Part shown: positions 21,198-32,300 of the stretch, in pieces
How positions within the stretch are numbered: the stretch's first letter is position 1
Layout of the letters: each line of letters starts with the position of its first letter
Origin: Rusavskia elegans
Taxonomy: Eukaryota; Ascomycota; Lecanoromycetes; Teloschistales; Teloschistaceae
Reading direction: 5' to 3'
Length of the DNA: 40,389 nucleotides
Assembly: GCA_011316305.1 (NCBI GenBank)
Contig: SAUG01000173.1
Coordinates: 1 to 40,389 of the forward strand
Position numbers and translations under genes: made by a program
Notes under the pieces: generated by a model
What the model saw: the letters and a program-made list of their open reading frames with translations, nothing else
Told to the model about the DNA's origin: nothing
Database searches by the model: none

Positions 21198-22070
21198 GCT
21201 GATGAGATGGTGAGGTGCTGGAAGTATTTGCTGTCGTGTAGAATGTTAAGAAGCACTAGGAATCCAAGCAAATTTATGTTATCTCAGGCTTCCATCATTC
21301 TGACTCACACAGTAACTAAGAACATTCTCTGCAAATCAAATGTGGAAGACGGATGCCCGGATGCTACAGTACTCTAATATTCGTGCTGTTTAAGCATGTG
21401 GTGCGAGTACTGCCAGATTGTACTTTGAAAGATGCAGAGTAAACTGACCCGAAGAGGAAGGCACATGCGAGGAGACTGGCATGTTCAATCGTTTTTCTTG
21501 GTCGAGGGTAAATCATACTTTGCGTTCGAGATGGTCTGCAACATCACGACCATCATACTGGTTGACGGCATTCAAGCGGCTGTTTTTGTCATGAGTTAGA
21601 CGTGGCAGAATGTCTGTACTCCGTACTGTGGCATCGATCGGACTATCGCTCTCTTGCATCGCAGGGTGAAGTATGCCTGTTCGCTACAAAGATCCCAATA
21701 TTATGACATCTTTTGAAAATATCTCTCCGAAATAGCTATTCATCAGTTCAACCTTGCTCGAACTCTACCTCCATCGTTCGTCTTCATGCTCATGGAAGGA
21801 TCCTATGCCCCTCACCTGGCTCCTAGCGTGCTGCCCCCCTCCAACAACCTGGGTCTAGTAGTGTTGCTGATCAACATCTGTTCCGACGTGGAGGCCTTAC
21901 AGTGTCATGTGGTCGACTTTTCTCATTGATCCATCATGATCACTGAGTTGCACAGTATTAGTATTCGCTAGCGTCGCTGCGATTCCCTTTGTTGTCTTGT
22001 ACTAAAGCTATCCGATATCTGGGTAACCTGCTTTGGACCGGTGACCTACGCTTTTACATTCCATCCAACG
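21198..22070. other. Intergenic region, no gene seen
   Basis: 873 bases between the divergent FMN-binding gene (-) and the small charged-protein gene (+). There is no supported frame. It presumably contains both promoters; no obvious repeat or binding-site cluster was noticed. Confidence 0.5.
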
Positions 22071-22658
22071 ATGAGTTCCTCCAATAAAGGCAAGCAAGGT
22101 AGCCAACCTATGAGAACTTCCCGGTGCTACCATCTACAGTCACTGACAAGCTGGTCTCGCCCAGGCATCGCAGCCTCCTTAGAGTCCCTTGACATATCCG
22201 AAAAGGATCGAACAGAACCCAATGGCCGCCCTGTAGCCGATTCTTGGGAAGACGAAGAGGACGCCGCTTCCTCCGCCTCGTCGGACGACGCCGGTGAGAC
22301 CGGGACTCCTCGCTACATACCAAGCGCCCCTCCACCAACACCCATATCGCCATCTGCACGAAGGGCCGATACTGCGTGGGGGGAGTTTCCATCCGTATAC
22401 TCCCCACAATCATCAAGTGGTCGATCCAATCTGGCGCAGGCAACAACATCACATCGGCCAGAGAAATCAACGGCCACCGCGGGACGGATGATAGCTGGAG
22501 CTCTGGGAGTGAAAACGCCGAAGAGAAGTGAAGAGGCAAAGGCGTATGAAAGAGCAGTTAGGGAGAAAGAGTCGAAGAGAATCGCGCGGGAGCGGGCCGA
22601 ACGCAAAATGGAGGAGGAGAGGAGGCAACAGGCACGGAGGCAGGTGTGGGAGGACTGA
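22071..22658 (+). CDS. Small charged fungal protein with C-terminal helix, 173 aa
   Basis: Two exons, 22071-22098 and 22165-22658. The 66-nt intron has donor GTAGCC, branch CTGAC and acceptor CGCCCAG. The start reads MSSSNKGKQ-GIAASLESLDISE across the junction; the alternative frame reading through the intron lacks a natural start. The middle is acidic and Ser/Pro-rich (DSWEDEEDAASSASSDD, SAPPPTPISPSARR). The C-terminal 45 residues form a highly charged helix (KAYERAVREKESKRIARE..., ending RRQVWED). I recall short proteins of this layout (GIAASLESL..., DSWED..., ...WED end) as conserved hypothetical in ascomycetes. There is no enzyme motif; function unknown. It converges on SUMO, leaving 349 bases in between with nothing recognisable. 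Confidence 0.75.
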   Translation: MSSSNKGKQGSQPMRTSRCYHLQSLTSWSRPGIAASLESLDISEKDRTEPNGRPVADSWEDEEDAASSASSDDAGETGTPRYIPSAPPPTPISPSARRADTAWGEFPSVYSPQSSSGRSNLAQATTSHRPEKSTATAGRMIAGALGVKTPKRSEEAKAYERAVREKESKRIARERAERKMEEERRQQARRQVWED

Positions 22659-23007
22659 CGGGATGGGAAAGGGGTTTCTAGTCGACTAGGGTGTTTTCGC
22701 TTGAGCATCATTTGTGTATTGTTGGCTGGTGTCATGGGCATTATATCTTGCCGTACCAGTCTCCCATTGCACATATGGATAATAGGCTCAAGAAACTGTG
22801 GTATCAACCAGGCCCGTATCGGTCTTATGAATTCATTATGCATGTTGATGACTCGGCGCTTGATAGCTTGACCTTGCTGAAACCTTGATCAAAATAGAGA
22901 TCATCGCTTTGCCGGACCGGAACTCCCCAGCCGCATATCAAAATTTCTAAGCCGTGTGAATCTGAAGCCCGGACACGACTACTGGGGTATGTTTTTGCTC
23001 AATCCTT

Positions 23008-23438
23008 TCACCCTCCGATCTGCTCCTGGTGGACTTCGAGAGTGTCGCCGTCGGCCATATCCAGCTAGTGAGAAGAACCGGAAGGTCAGCCTGGGTTTCC
23101 AAGCCACGTTGGCATATATCCCCAAAGGAAGATCTTTCGGTATGGAGGAGGTGTGGTGACAGAATCGCTTAGGGAGAAGGTTAACAGAAATGCTAACTTA
23201 CCGAATCGGGGCTATCACTGGGATTTACACGGGCACCATCGAACAGAAACCGGACTGTGTTCAAGTTCTTTCCCTGACGTTCACAGAAGGCATTCATTAA
23301 TTTGGAGAGGGCAGTGGTCCGCTTGATTTTGAAGAAGACTTCGTTGTTGTTGTCCGTCACTTTGATGTTGAGGTGTTCTGTCTTGGGCTGTTCCTCGGCG
23401 TTGCCGCCAGCTCCTGGGGACTGATCATGATCGGACAT
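23008..23438 (-). CDS. smt3: SUMO, ubiquitin-like modifier
   Basis: Two exons, 23438-23202 and 23064-23008. The 137-nt intron has donor GTAAGT, branch CTGAC and acceptor CACTAG; the product is 97 aa. A flexible N terminus (MSDHDQSPGAGGNAEEQ) precedes the ubiquitin fold: TEHLNIKVTDNNNEVFFKIK, LSKLMNAFCERQGK, VRFLFDGARVNPSDSPDS, and LDMADGDTLEVHQEQIGG. SUMO is attached through its terminal glycine to lysines by Aos1-Uba2 and Ubc9 and acts in DNA repair, transcription and mitosis. The stop follows directly after Gly-Gly, so the usual tail removed by a Ulp protease is absent in this model. A weak donor (GTGAAA) overlaps the last Gly codon and the stop, so a further small exon cannot be fully excluded. 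Confidence 0.95.
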
Positions 23439-23533
23439 CTTCGATTCCTTCTCAAGATAGCTGGTGGTCAGAAGGGTCTTCGAAGAAATGCTTAGTGGGA
23501 AGATTTCTGCCGGTGGTCTGAAAGACGTCTGAG

Positions 23534-23586
23534 CTGTTTGTGAGTCAGTAGAATGTCAGGTCATTGCAACAGAGACAGATACGTAC
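23534..23586 (-). other. Probable 5'UTR intron of the SUMO gene
   Basis: On the minus strand a donor GTACGT at 23586 is followed by CTGAC branch words and an acceptor CACAAACAG ending at 23534. The 53-nt size equals that of many coding introns in this window. It lies about 95 bases upstream of the SUMO start codon. Confidence 0.5.
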
Positions 23587-24947
23587 CCAGTTGACTTCGA
23601 GACTCAAGACCAGATCCAGTGGATGTTTTGAAGATGTCGTGGCTAGAAAAGGCCGATTTTACAAGCTAGAGTAAGATGGAGGTCGAGGTTGGGGGCTATA
23701 AATGAATTGATGCAGAATTGGTAAGATCGATGGCAACCTCAACCTGTTGATGAAGCGTGTTGAAATGCCCCACCAATCACGAGCCGAGCTTTCGCGAATT
23801 ACGGTAACCGGCTGCGATTTAGCCGGTGGGATCTGTATTAGGTAGTATCTTTGAGGTGAAGTCAAATCGGATCGACAGAATCTGTAAGGTAGCTTCAAGT
23901 AACATTCTTGCAGAACATAGCCACTGTCTAGGATGGTGTGTGTGTCTATGACCTCGTACGCCCTTTCGCTCGAAGCTAAATGCTCTACAGGGCGTGGAAG
24001 AAGCCTTGAAGACTGATCCACCGTGTCATCCTTTGGCAGTAAGTCAAGCTTCCTACAGCCAGCACATTATGCGTCATCTGACGCTGAGATAGTGTGCCAT
24101 TCAGGGTACGCTTTTCGAATTGCCCGGTGTATGTGTACTCAGAGTTATTAACAAACTCCTCGTGTTCCAGATTGCCTTTCCAAGAATTCATACAAACAAG
24201 ACAAATGCACCAGTCAAGTAAACGCTCTGTACGAATGCTGTAATGTCTTCTACCAACGAAACGGCGATGACGCCAAAACGGTCAGCTGCCCGAAAGCAAG
24301 CCTATTGAGACTCAAATTGAAGCAACAAAGCCAAGGGATATAAAACTCCCATCCCGCTGCTGATGCCCTGAGACAAACACATTCCTTCCACCATGAGAGC
24401 CAGAGGAACGTAAAGGCAAAAGTGACACCGGCCGCTGAAAGGATTGTTGAGCCAGTTCGATGGCGAGAAGATACCAGCAGCCGAAGGGGAATCTGGCTGG
24501 AGGGACAAATACTGGCGGACCAAGTACAATTCAGACGACTGTTTCGAGGCATGTCCAAAAGTTGGTGTATGTAGAATCATCCTTCGATGCAAGACTTTCA
24601 GTTACTCGTATGAGATCTTGTCTGACGATAAAGAATGATGCTGAATTGCTCTGAGACGATCGTGAGCACGCATCGAGATCATCATGAGATCTGAACAAGC
24701 ACTGAATGGATACTCCAAGATGGAGGCAAGTTCCGAGACTCTAATGACCGCCTTATGACATTGTTGTAGGGAAAAAAAAAGAATTGCGGTGCGCACAATT
24801 GAATTACTACCAACACCAGACGCGCTTGGCGCGCTGCCGCGCGGATACCCGGAATCACAACTTTACCAAATAATATTTCTGTTCATCTTGCTCATTCGCC
24901 CTTGATATTGATTGAAGGAGCTACCTGATCCGTCCGGGGCACCTTCC
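23587..24947. other. Intergenic region between SUMO and Nup84/107
   Basis: 1.36 kb between divergent genes. Frames at 23659-24021 (-) and 24250-24592 (-) are short and have no coding character. A short A-run (about 24772-24780) lies near the right end, about 170 bases upstream of the nucleoporin start. Nothing else is recognisable. Confidence 0.5.
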
Positions 24948-27900
24948 ATGATGGCTGCTAGGGCAAGGGTATGGCATTGCTACCATCACTCTTCCATGAA
25001 TCATGTTTACTGATACCACCTGCTCACAGACTGCATCCGGTCAGCATGCGCCAACGTTGGAGGTAAGCGCACGGCTCAGAGCCTGAATACCTTGTCTGAT
25101 TACAGTGCAGAGACAAGCCGGGATCAATGGAGAATTGCAACCAGAGGAAGATACTTCCGATCTGAGCATGGAAGACTTGTCAAACTTCGCCGTTGAAGGT
25201 ACAGACCAATCTGGCAGGTTTCGGTTTCATCAACGCTTACTCTGGGATAGGATCTCCGTTAACCACGCCAGCATGGCCGACGATAAGTGATGTCCATCGA
25301 GCCTTACGACCTCTGCAAGCGGAGGCAGACCGGCTAGGAAAGCAAGTCGAGCAATTCGCCGAGACTCTTGACCGTCTCACCAACGATACACGCGGAAAGC
25401 CTCAGAATGATTGTACTCATGCTCTCAAGCTCGTCCACGGCTACCGAAAGATTGCAAGAAGCACCGTGCAATACCTCCGGGAAATCCATGCCCCTGAAAA
25501 GCAGGAGCAGGCTAGTGTAAGACCGGAAAGCAAGACGCCCAATTCCTATAGAGACTCTGCACATTCCACCGCAACCGATGACCTGGAAAGATGGCAGCAG
25601 GAGGAGCAGACATGGCATCTCTTAGGTGTGATGCTACAAGTACAGTACCCTTCATCAGAAACCCAGCAGGTCTCCAAGGGATACTTAGTACGGCCCAGCA
25701 AAGAACGCGAATTCAATCATTATTCGTCAGAAAGTGATGCCTGGTCTGGCTTTCTCGCCGACGATGACCAAGCCTGGGAGCGTCATTCTGTTGTCGAATG
25801 GCTGAAGACATGCGCCATGGAGTCTGGACCAGCCATTGAAGAAGTTGTTGAAAAGCTAGAAACAGATGCCGATCGCGGCTCCGGACTATGCGCTCACAGC
25901 TGGCTGTACACCAAAGAAGCTATCAAAGGCCAAAAACGGTTGCGGTCATGGCCGCAAGCACTTGCCCCTGATTCACCTGGCATCGATGCCTCTCTACGCA
26001 ATGCTGACAGAAGTAAGAGCCTTGTCACTCAGCTCGACCCTGATGCTGCTACCCGCCAAGCCCGAGGTCTGGAACATCAAGACGAGAACTATGAAAGGGC
26101 TACATGGTTGGCTTGCTGGGAAATGGTCCGCCGTGGACAAGACTGGGACTCTATTAGAGTCTGGTGTCAAGATCGAGTAGAGAGTTGGAGGGCTATTGCT
26201 CTTCGCGGAGACCCTCGGCATCACCTCTCCAACGATGGCAAAGCCCCAGGCTCTGGTGCCGCCGCTGGCTGGCAGTCGAGGGCTCTTTGGCGTAAGGTTT
26301 GCGCACTTGCTGCACAATCTGACGGAGCGGACAAATTTGAAGCTGCTGTATACGGCGCAGTCAGTGGCCATTTGCCTTCGATGAAGAAGGTCTGTTGCAG
26401 TTGGAACGACTACCTCTTCGCGCATTATAACTGCCAGGTGCTTGGTGCGTTCGACGAATACATTACCAGATCTTTCTCCAGTCGACTTCCCAATGGCTTA
26501 CACGATAAAGCTGGATTATTCAACGTCAACATGACAAGTGCTAATCGCGCTAAATCTGGCAATCACTTGGTGACGTCCATGAGAGAGCTGAAGACCGTGA
26601 GCGAAGAAGCCAAGGGACCGTTCAAGCTGCTTCAAGGTAGTCTCATCGGGAAAACATTTGATGAATTTGTACGAAACAACGGAGCTCTCTTGTTCCAGAC
26701 CATGAGTCGCCTGGGCCGCGGTAAAAACTATACCAGATTTCTACGGAGCTTGGAAAAGGCCCAAGCAGAGGGTAAAGTACAAGCACTAATCAAACCCGAC
26801 GATTACCAGATCATACGAATTGTCACCCACATTTGTCTGATATTTGAAGGGCTTGGTGCTGCCCGGTCAAAGGACGTTCTCAGTCCGGGGACTGAGAATT
26901 TTCTTGATGCTTATATCAGCTTCCTCGGCAGCGCAGGCAAACAACAATTGCTGCCTCTGTATGCATCCTTCCTGTCCCGGGAGAGAGCTATCAGCTGTAT
27001 GGCTCGGGAGATACGAATCGTTGTCGAACATGGGGAGCGGCAAACCATGATGCGGCTTATGAAGCAGTACAAACTTGACCTTCTACGCGTGCTCAACAAG
27101 CAATTGCGGATGAGTATGAAGAAAAGCGAGGATGACGAGGAGAAGGACCCCGGCTACCCGAAACTAAGTATACTGGACTCAAAGAAACAGGGAGAAATGC
27201 GCACCATCAAAAATGGGTTTATGGGGTTTGCTATCACTGATAACCAGCACGATCTGATCAACGGATTTGAATGGTACCTACTGCTCGAGGACTACAGGGA
27301 ACAAACGCTGGCTACTGGTGCATTGCTCTACCGGTACCTCTTCAGTATGACTTCAAGACCCTGTGTGATTGCAATGTTTATGGCTGACACATTGCAGAAC
27401 TGGCTGGATCCAAAGGACTTGCGGCAGCCAAAGAAATATCGAAGCGGGTCACTTTTTCGACTCTATGTCAGAGATGTGGCGACAGCAGGTCAAGGAATAA
27501 CGGACAGGCAGGAAAAGGGCAATATGTATCCAAGCGATCAAATACTTTCCAGAACCTGGAGCAGCTTGTTCACGCTCTGAGTGCTTTGGAAGCGTGGCAA
27601 GCCGAGGTCAAAAAGAAGCCACGGTAAGTGTTGGTCGAGCGGATGCCATATGTATTCGGCTAAATACTCTTCTAGAGACTTGGACATGAGTAGTCCGATG
27701 GGGAAGAAATGGCGCGATTCGCTCCGGAAGGCGTCTGAGTCTGTTGAGGCGCATATTCAACCACTACTCCGCGGGTGGTTGCAATATTCGCAGGATGGTA
27801 TGTAACTGATGACTCTCAGTTGTGCACTCCTGCCGAAGCAAGACTTACATTATACGCAGAGAGCGAAGCTGTGGAACTCGAGCAGATACGGGAAGCCTGC

Positions 27901-28173
27901 TTGCCTGAAGTACTGCTTGCGTATACGGCCATCTTAAACTACAGCTCCCAGTATCTGAGCCGGTCATACCTGCTAAAGAGTATGGAGCTGGGTGCGTCGA
28001 TTGCGGCGCCCGACTCGGATCTGGCTGGGTGCTTTGTGTCGAGTAAGCGAATGCCAGAAATGGTGGATGCTCTTGCAGTGACAAGTATGAACATGCTGGT
28101 TGCCGAGGAGTATGGCATAGGGAACAAGAAGATGTCGGCGAAGATGGGGTTATGGAGTAGCAAAGGATCATGA
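24948..28173 (+). CDS. nup84: Nucleoporin Nup84/Nup107
   Basis: Seven exons: 24948-24968, 25030-25062, 25111-25198, 25272-27344, 27398-27623, 27676-27797 and 27860-28173; 958 aa. Phases agree at every junction. The protein is an all-helical alpha-solenoid: WPTISDVHRALRPLQ, GYRKIARSTVQYLREIH, RATWLACWEMVRRGQDWDS, SWNDYLFAHYNCQV, then AAAKEISKRVTFSTL, NLEQLVHALSALEAWQAE, VLLAYTAILNYSSQYLSRS and DLAGCFVSSKRMPEMVDAL at the C terminus. This is the Nup84_Nup100 family, a core of the Y-shaped scaffold of the nuclear pore. The intron 27345-27397 is needed because only its removal brings the conserved GLAAAKEISK frame into line. The first two exons (21 and 33 nt) are the least certain part. Confidence 0.9.
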
Positions 28174-29376
28174 AGCATGGGGGATGAAATGAGTGACTGG
28201 ATTCTTCTCCTTCCAAGCGATTCGATGAGGTTTAACGCATTGAGAGGGCTGTAGTCCAAGAAAGGATTGGATCTCGCCTTGGCTTCGTGAGAGAAGACGA
28301 TCCGTCTTGGGGACAGATTTGGTTCGTCTACACTTCGATAAGTTTACCAGCAAACAAAGCAGTACCTTGAGTCGCGGTCGTATGATGCGCGCCAAAAGAA
28401 AGGGGGGATGGAAGCTGATAATTGAGAATTGGAGCGAGTGTTATCTATGACCATACATGAATGGACACATGATGATGCGCTGTCGACGTGCTCCGCGACA
28501 CCATCCAAGACCATGCTCGCAATCCAGCTGTTGCCGATGATATCCAGTAGTGATTGTGTGAAGTCCAAAAGAAGAAGGCTCGGAAGGGGGCTATGCTGCT
28601 CTAGCGTTTGGCCAAGACCGACGGTGACATCTGCTGGTCAAGGTAGCTTCATTATTGAGCGCTTGGTTGTTGTTATTTCTCACCCATTATTTGAATGGAG
28701 AAGCATGAGCCAGACAGATCTTGCAGAACTCGGGTTGAAGCTTTGCACCCATGAACTGGCCCAGCCATTCGAATTCACCTCCGGCCAGCTACCAATTGGA
28801 GGCTCCGTGGACTACTTGATCTTTGCACATGTTTCCAATCCGCTAGAACACCTCCAAGACTGCTGTCAAATGGCGGCGACCTTGGGAACTGGACAACCAT
28901 ACACACAGACGCTTCGACCGTTTTGAATTCTGAAGGGTCATTTTGCCCTCAAGCCTGCTCAGACAATAATCGTGGCCATAGAGACATTCGAGGTCAGACA
29001 CCCATCACTTCCTATCCTTCGATCCCTGGCTGCACTTGGATTTGCTCCCTGTCCGGTGACGAGCCTTGTGGTTGACGTGAGATCTTGTTGCAGTGCGCCT
29101 ACGATATCCCTCACGCGCCTTCCGAAAGTTACTGTATTCAAACCTGCTTCTTGGGTAGAAGCGCCCATTCTATCAAAATAACAACAACAATAACAACAAC
29201 AACAACTATAACAACAAAACCGACCGCCAACCTACTCCTACCGTTGCGGCAACCTCAGCATCATTTTGTCATTCTTCGCCACACATCTCATAAGCTTCTT
29301 CCAGCCACATACATATGAATGCCGCCAGCTATCTCCCACCGCCTATCTCAAGGGTCAATAAGGCCGTCCGGCCATC
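28174..29376. other. Intergenic region and PMC1-type leader
   Basis: 1.2 kb between the nucleoporin and the Ca2+ ATPase, same strand. A plus-strand frame at 28429-28926 has no motif and mixed codon use, so I do not call it. The last 200 bases are A/C-rich and look like an unstructured 5' leader (see 29177-29220). Confidence 0.5.
29177..29220 (+). repeat. CAA-rich tract in the Ca2+ ATPase 5' leader
   Basis: An imperfect run of CAA/TAA triplets (AACAACAACAATAACAAC and similar) lies 157-200 bases upstream of the ATPase start codon. Such unstructured CAA leaders favour ribosome scanning. Whether it is transcribed here is an inference from position. Confidence 0.6.
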
Positions 29377-32300
29377 ATGACCGAGCCCGAACCGGCCGGT
29401 AGCAACTCGCCCTGCACTCCGAATGCGCCTCGTCGTCAGCGAGCTCCTACAATCACCATTGACACTTCTGCCGTCAGTCCACCTCTTCTGGAAGATGACT
29501 CGCTTCCTCTTCACCCTGTTTCTGACCAGACACATGCCATACAGGGCGACCACGGCACCGACCGAGATCCCACTCCTGCTCACCAGTCCACACAGCAGCC
29601 GTCGCCCTCCGAGCTGCGCCTAACGCCTTCCTTTGAGAGCAGGGACAGTCGCCCGACCTCTCCCCACAACATCTCGTCGCCCACATCCAAATGGACCGGC
29701 CAGCCGCATGGTTTCCTGTCGGTGCCCAACAACCGTTCGCGGGGAAACTCCGTTGATACGGAAGACTCGAACCATTCACCTTCCTCGTACGGCGGAGACA
29801 CCCATACATCATCTTCGCCAGCGACATCAGCCCTGGGTGATTCAACCCGGCAGACAAGCACCGTGCACAGCAACGACAATGTCATGAACGACGAGGAAGC
29901 CCTCAAGCCGGATCCGGGGACTGAAGCCGATTTCGAGGTGGATGACAATAAATTTGCCTTCGTGCCCGGACAGCTGAGCAAGCTTCTGAATCCGAAGAGC
30001 TTCTCTGCCTTCCATGCTCTGGGCGGCTTGAAAGGCATCGAAAAAGGTCTGAGGACGGACCGAGATGCCGGCCTTTCGCTTGATGAGAAGTTCCTGGATG
30101 GTACGGTGGCCTTTGAAACAGCAGTGGCTGCTGCCGGAAGCTCGGAGCCCAAGCCTCCAGGTCGCGCTATGACCAGAAGCTCGACTACAGCTACAGCGGC
30201 GCGACGGACGGACGACTTTTTTGTTGACCGTAAACGCATCTTCAAAGACAATCGGTTGCCGGAGAAAAAAGCCAAGAGCATCTTCGAGTTGGCATGGCTA
30301 GCTTATAACGATAAGGTCCTTATATTGTTGACGGTAGCAGCAGTCGTCTCCCTTGCCCTAGGCATCTATCAATCCGTCAAAAGAGTCGACGGTGAATCAG
30401 TGCAATGGGTGGAAGGGGTCGCTATCATGGTTGCCATCGTCATTGTCGTCGTTGTGGGAGCGGCAAATGATTGGCAGAAGGAGCGCCAGTTCGTCAAGCT
30501 GAACAAGAAAAAGGAGGACAGAGACGTGAAAGTCGTTCGCTCCGGCAAGTCTCGCGAGATCTCTGTCCACGACATCCTCGTCGGAGATGTTATGCACCTT
30601 GAACCAGGTGACATGATACCTGTGGACGGCATCTTCATTTCCGGTCACAATGTGAAATGCGACGAGTCTTCCGCCACAGGCGAATCCGACCTGTTAAGAA
30701 AACACCCTGGAGACGAAGTCTACGCCGCGATCGAAGCACACCAAAGTCTTTCGAAGCTTGATCCGTTCATCATATCGGGTGGCAAGGTCACAGAAGGCGT
30801 AGGCACGTTCCTGGTCACTGCGGTCGGTGTGAATTCAAGCTATGGAAAAACAATGATGTCGCTGCGTGAAGACGCACAAACGACGCCCTTGCAATCAAAA
30901 CTCAATGTCTTGGCTGAGTACATCGCCAAGCTGGGTCTTGGGGCCGGCTTAATCCTTTTCGTGGCAACATTTATCAAGTTCCTGGTGCATTTAAATCGCA
31001 TCGAGGGTGGTCCCGCTGCCAAAGGCCAACAATTTTTAAACGTCTTCATCGTGGCTGTTACAATTGTTGTCGTGGCTGTGCCCGAGGGCCTACCGCTCGC
31101 TGTAACCTTAGCCCTGGCGTTCGCAACTACGCGCATGATGAAGGACAATAACCTTGTCCGACTGCTTCGAGCCTGTGAAACTATGGGGAATGCAACGACT
31201 GTCTGCTCGGATAAAACAGGTACCCTTACCCAGAATAAGATGTCAACAGTCGCTGGAGTCATCGGCATGTCGAATAGGTTTGGAGATAAGAAAAGTCCTG
31301 AAAGCACGGAGACCAATTCACCTCAATCACCTCTCAAGGACAATAGGCCTTCTTTGGACAACAGCTCCCAAGACCAAACCATTGCCAAATTTGTGGCTAT
31401 ACTCCACGAGGATGTCTCGTTGCTCCTGAAACAATCGATTGCCATCAATTCGACGGCATTCGAAGGAGCAATGGACCATGGGGACACGTTCATCGGTTCC
31501 AAGACGGAGACCGCACTTCTGAGCTTCGCTCGAGATTATCTTGCGATGGGCCCTTTGAACGAGGAAAGATCGAACGCAAATGTTGTCCAATTAGTCCCCT
31601 TTGACTCGGGTAGGAAATGTATGGCAACAGTGATCAAATTAAGCAGCGGAAAGTATCGAATGTTCGTTAAAGGCGCTTCGGAACTAATGCTTGACAAATG
31701 CCAGATGATCATACAGAACCCAAGTGAAGGCACAAAGGCGAGCCCGCTGACTGAGGAAATACGCAGCACTTTAGGAGACGTGATCAACGAATACGCATCG
31801 CGCTCTCTGCGTACCATTGGATTCTTATACAGGGATTATGAACAGTGGCCACCGAAGGGCGCTCCCACTCAAGAGGACGATGCTAGGCTCGCAGTTTTTG
31901 ACAGAATATTCAAAGACATGGTGTTCTTGGGGATTGTGGGTATACAGGACCCGCTTCGGGTGGGCGTTCCAGATGCAGTACGTGCGTGTCAGAACGCCGG
32001 TGTCTTTGTTAGGATGGTCACAGGTGACAACCTGTTGACGGCCAAGGCTATCGCTAAAGAATGTGGCATCTACGCACCCGGCGGTATTGTAATGGAAGGC
32101 CCCGAATTCAGAAAACTGAGTACGACACAGATGGATCAAATAATTCCTCGACTTCAAGTTCTTGCTCGCTCGAGCCCGGACGACAAGCGTATCCTGGTAA
32201 AGCGCCTGAAAGAATTGGGAGAAACCGTGGCTGTGACAGGCGATGGTACAAATGATGCGCCTGCACTTAAGACCGCTGATGTGGGCTTTTCCATGGGCAT

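Noticed and set aside
23659..24021. 120-aa minus-strand frame upstream of SUMO
   Set aside because: Lacks coding character and lies in the SUMO promoter/leader region.
24250..24592. Two overlapping minus-strand frames with hydrophobic stretches
   Set aside because: Both are short and overlap in different frames; no family or splice structure fits.
27345..27580. Direct continuation of the Nup84/107 frame to a stop at 27580
   Set aside because: The conserved GLAAAKEISKRVTF text is in another frame and is restored by removing the 53-nt intron 27345-27397, so the early stop is an artefact of reading the intron.
28429..28926. 165-aa plus-strand open frame downstream of the nucleoporin
   Set aside because: No recognisable motif, irregular composition and no promoter or splice signals; more likely chance in the intergenic region.
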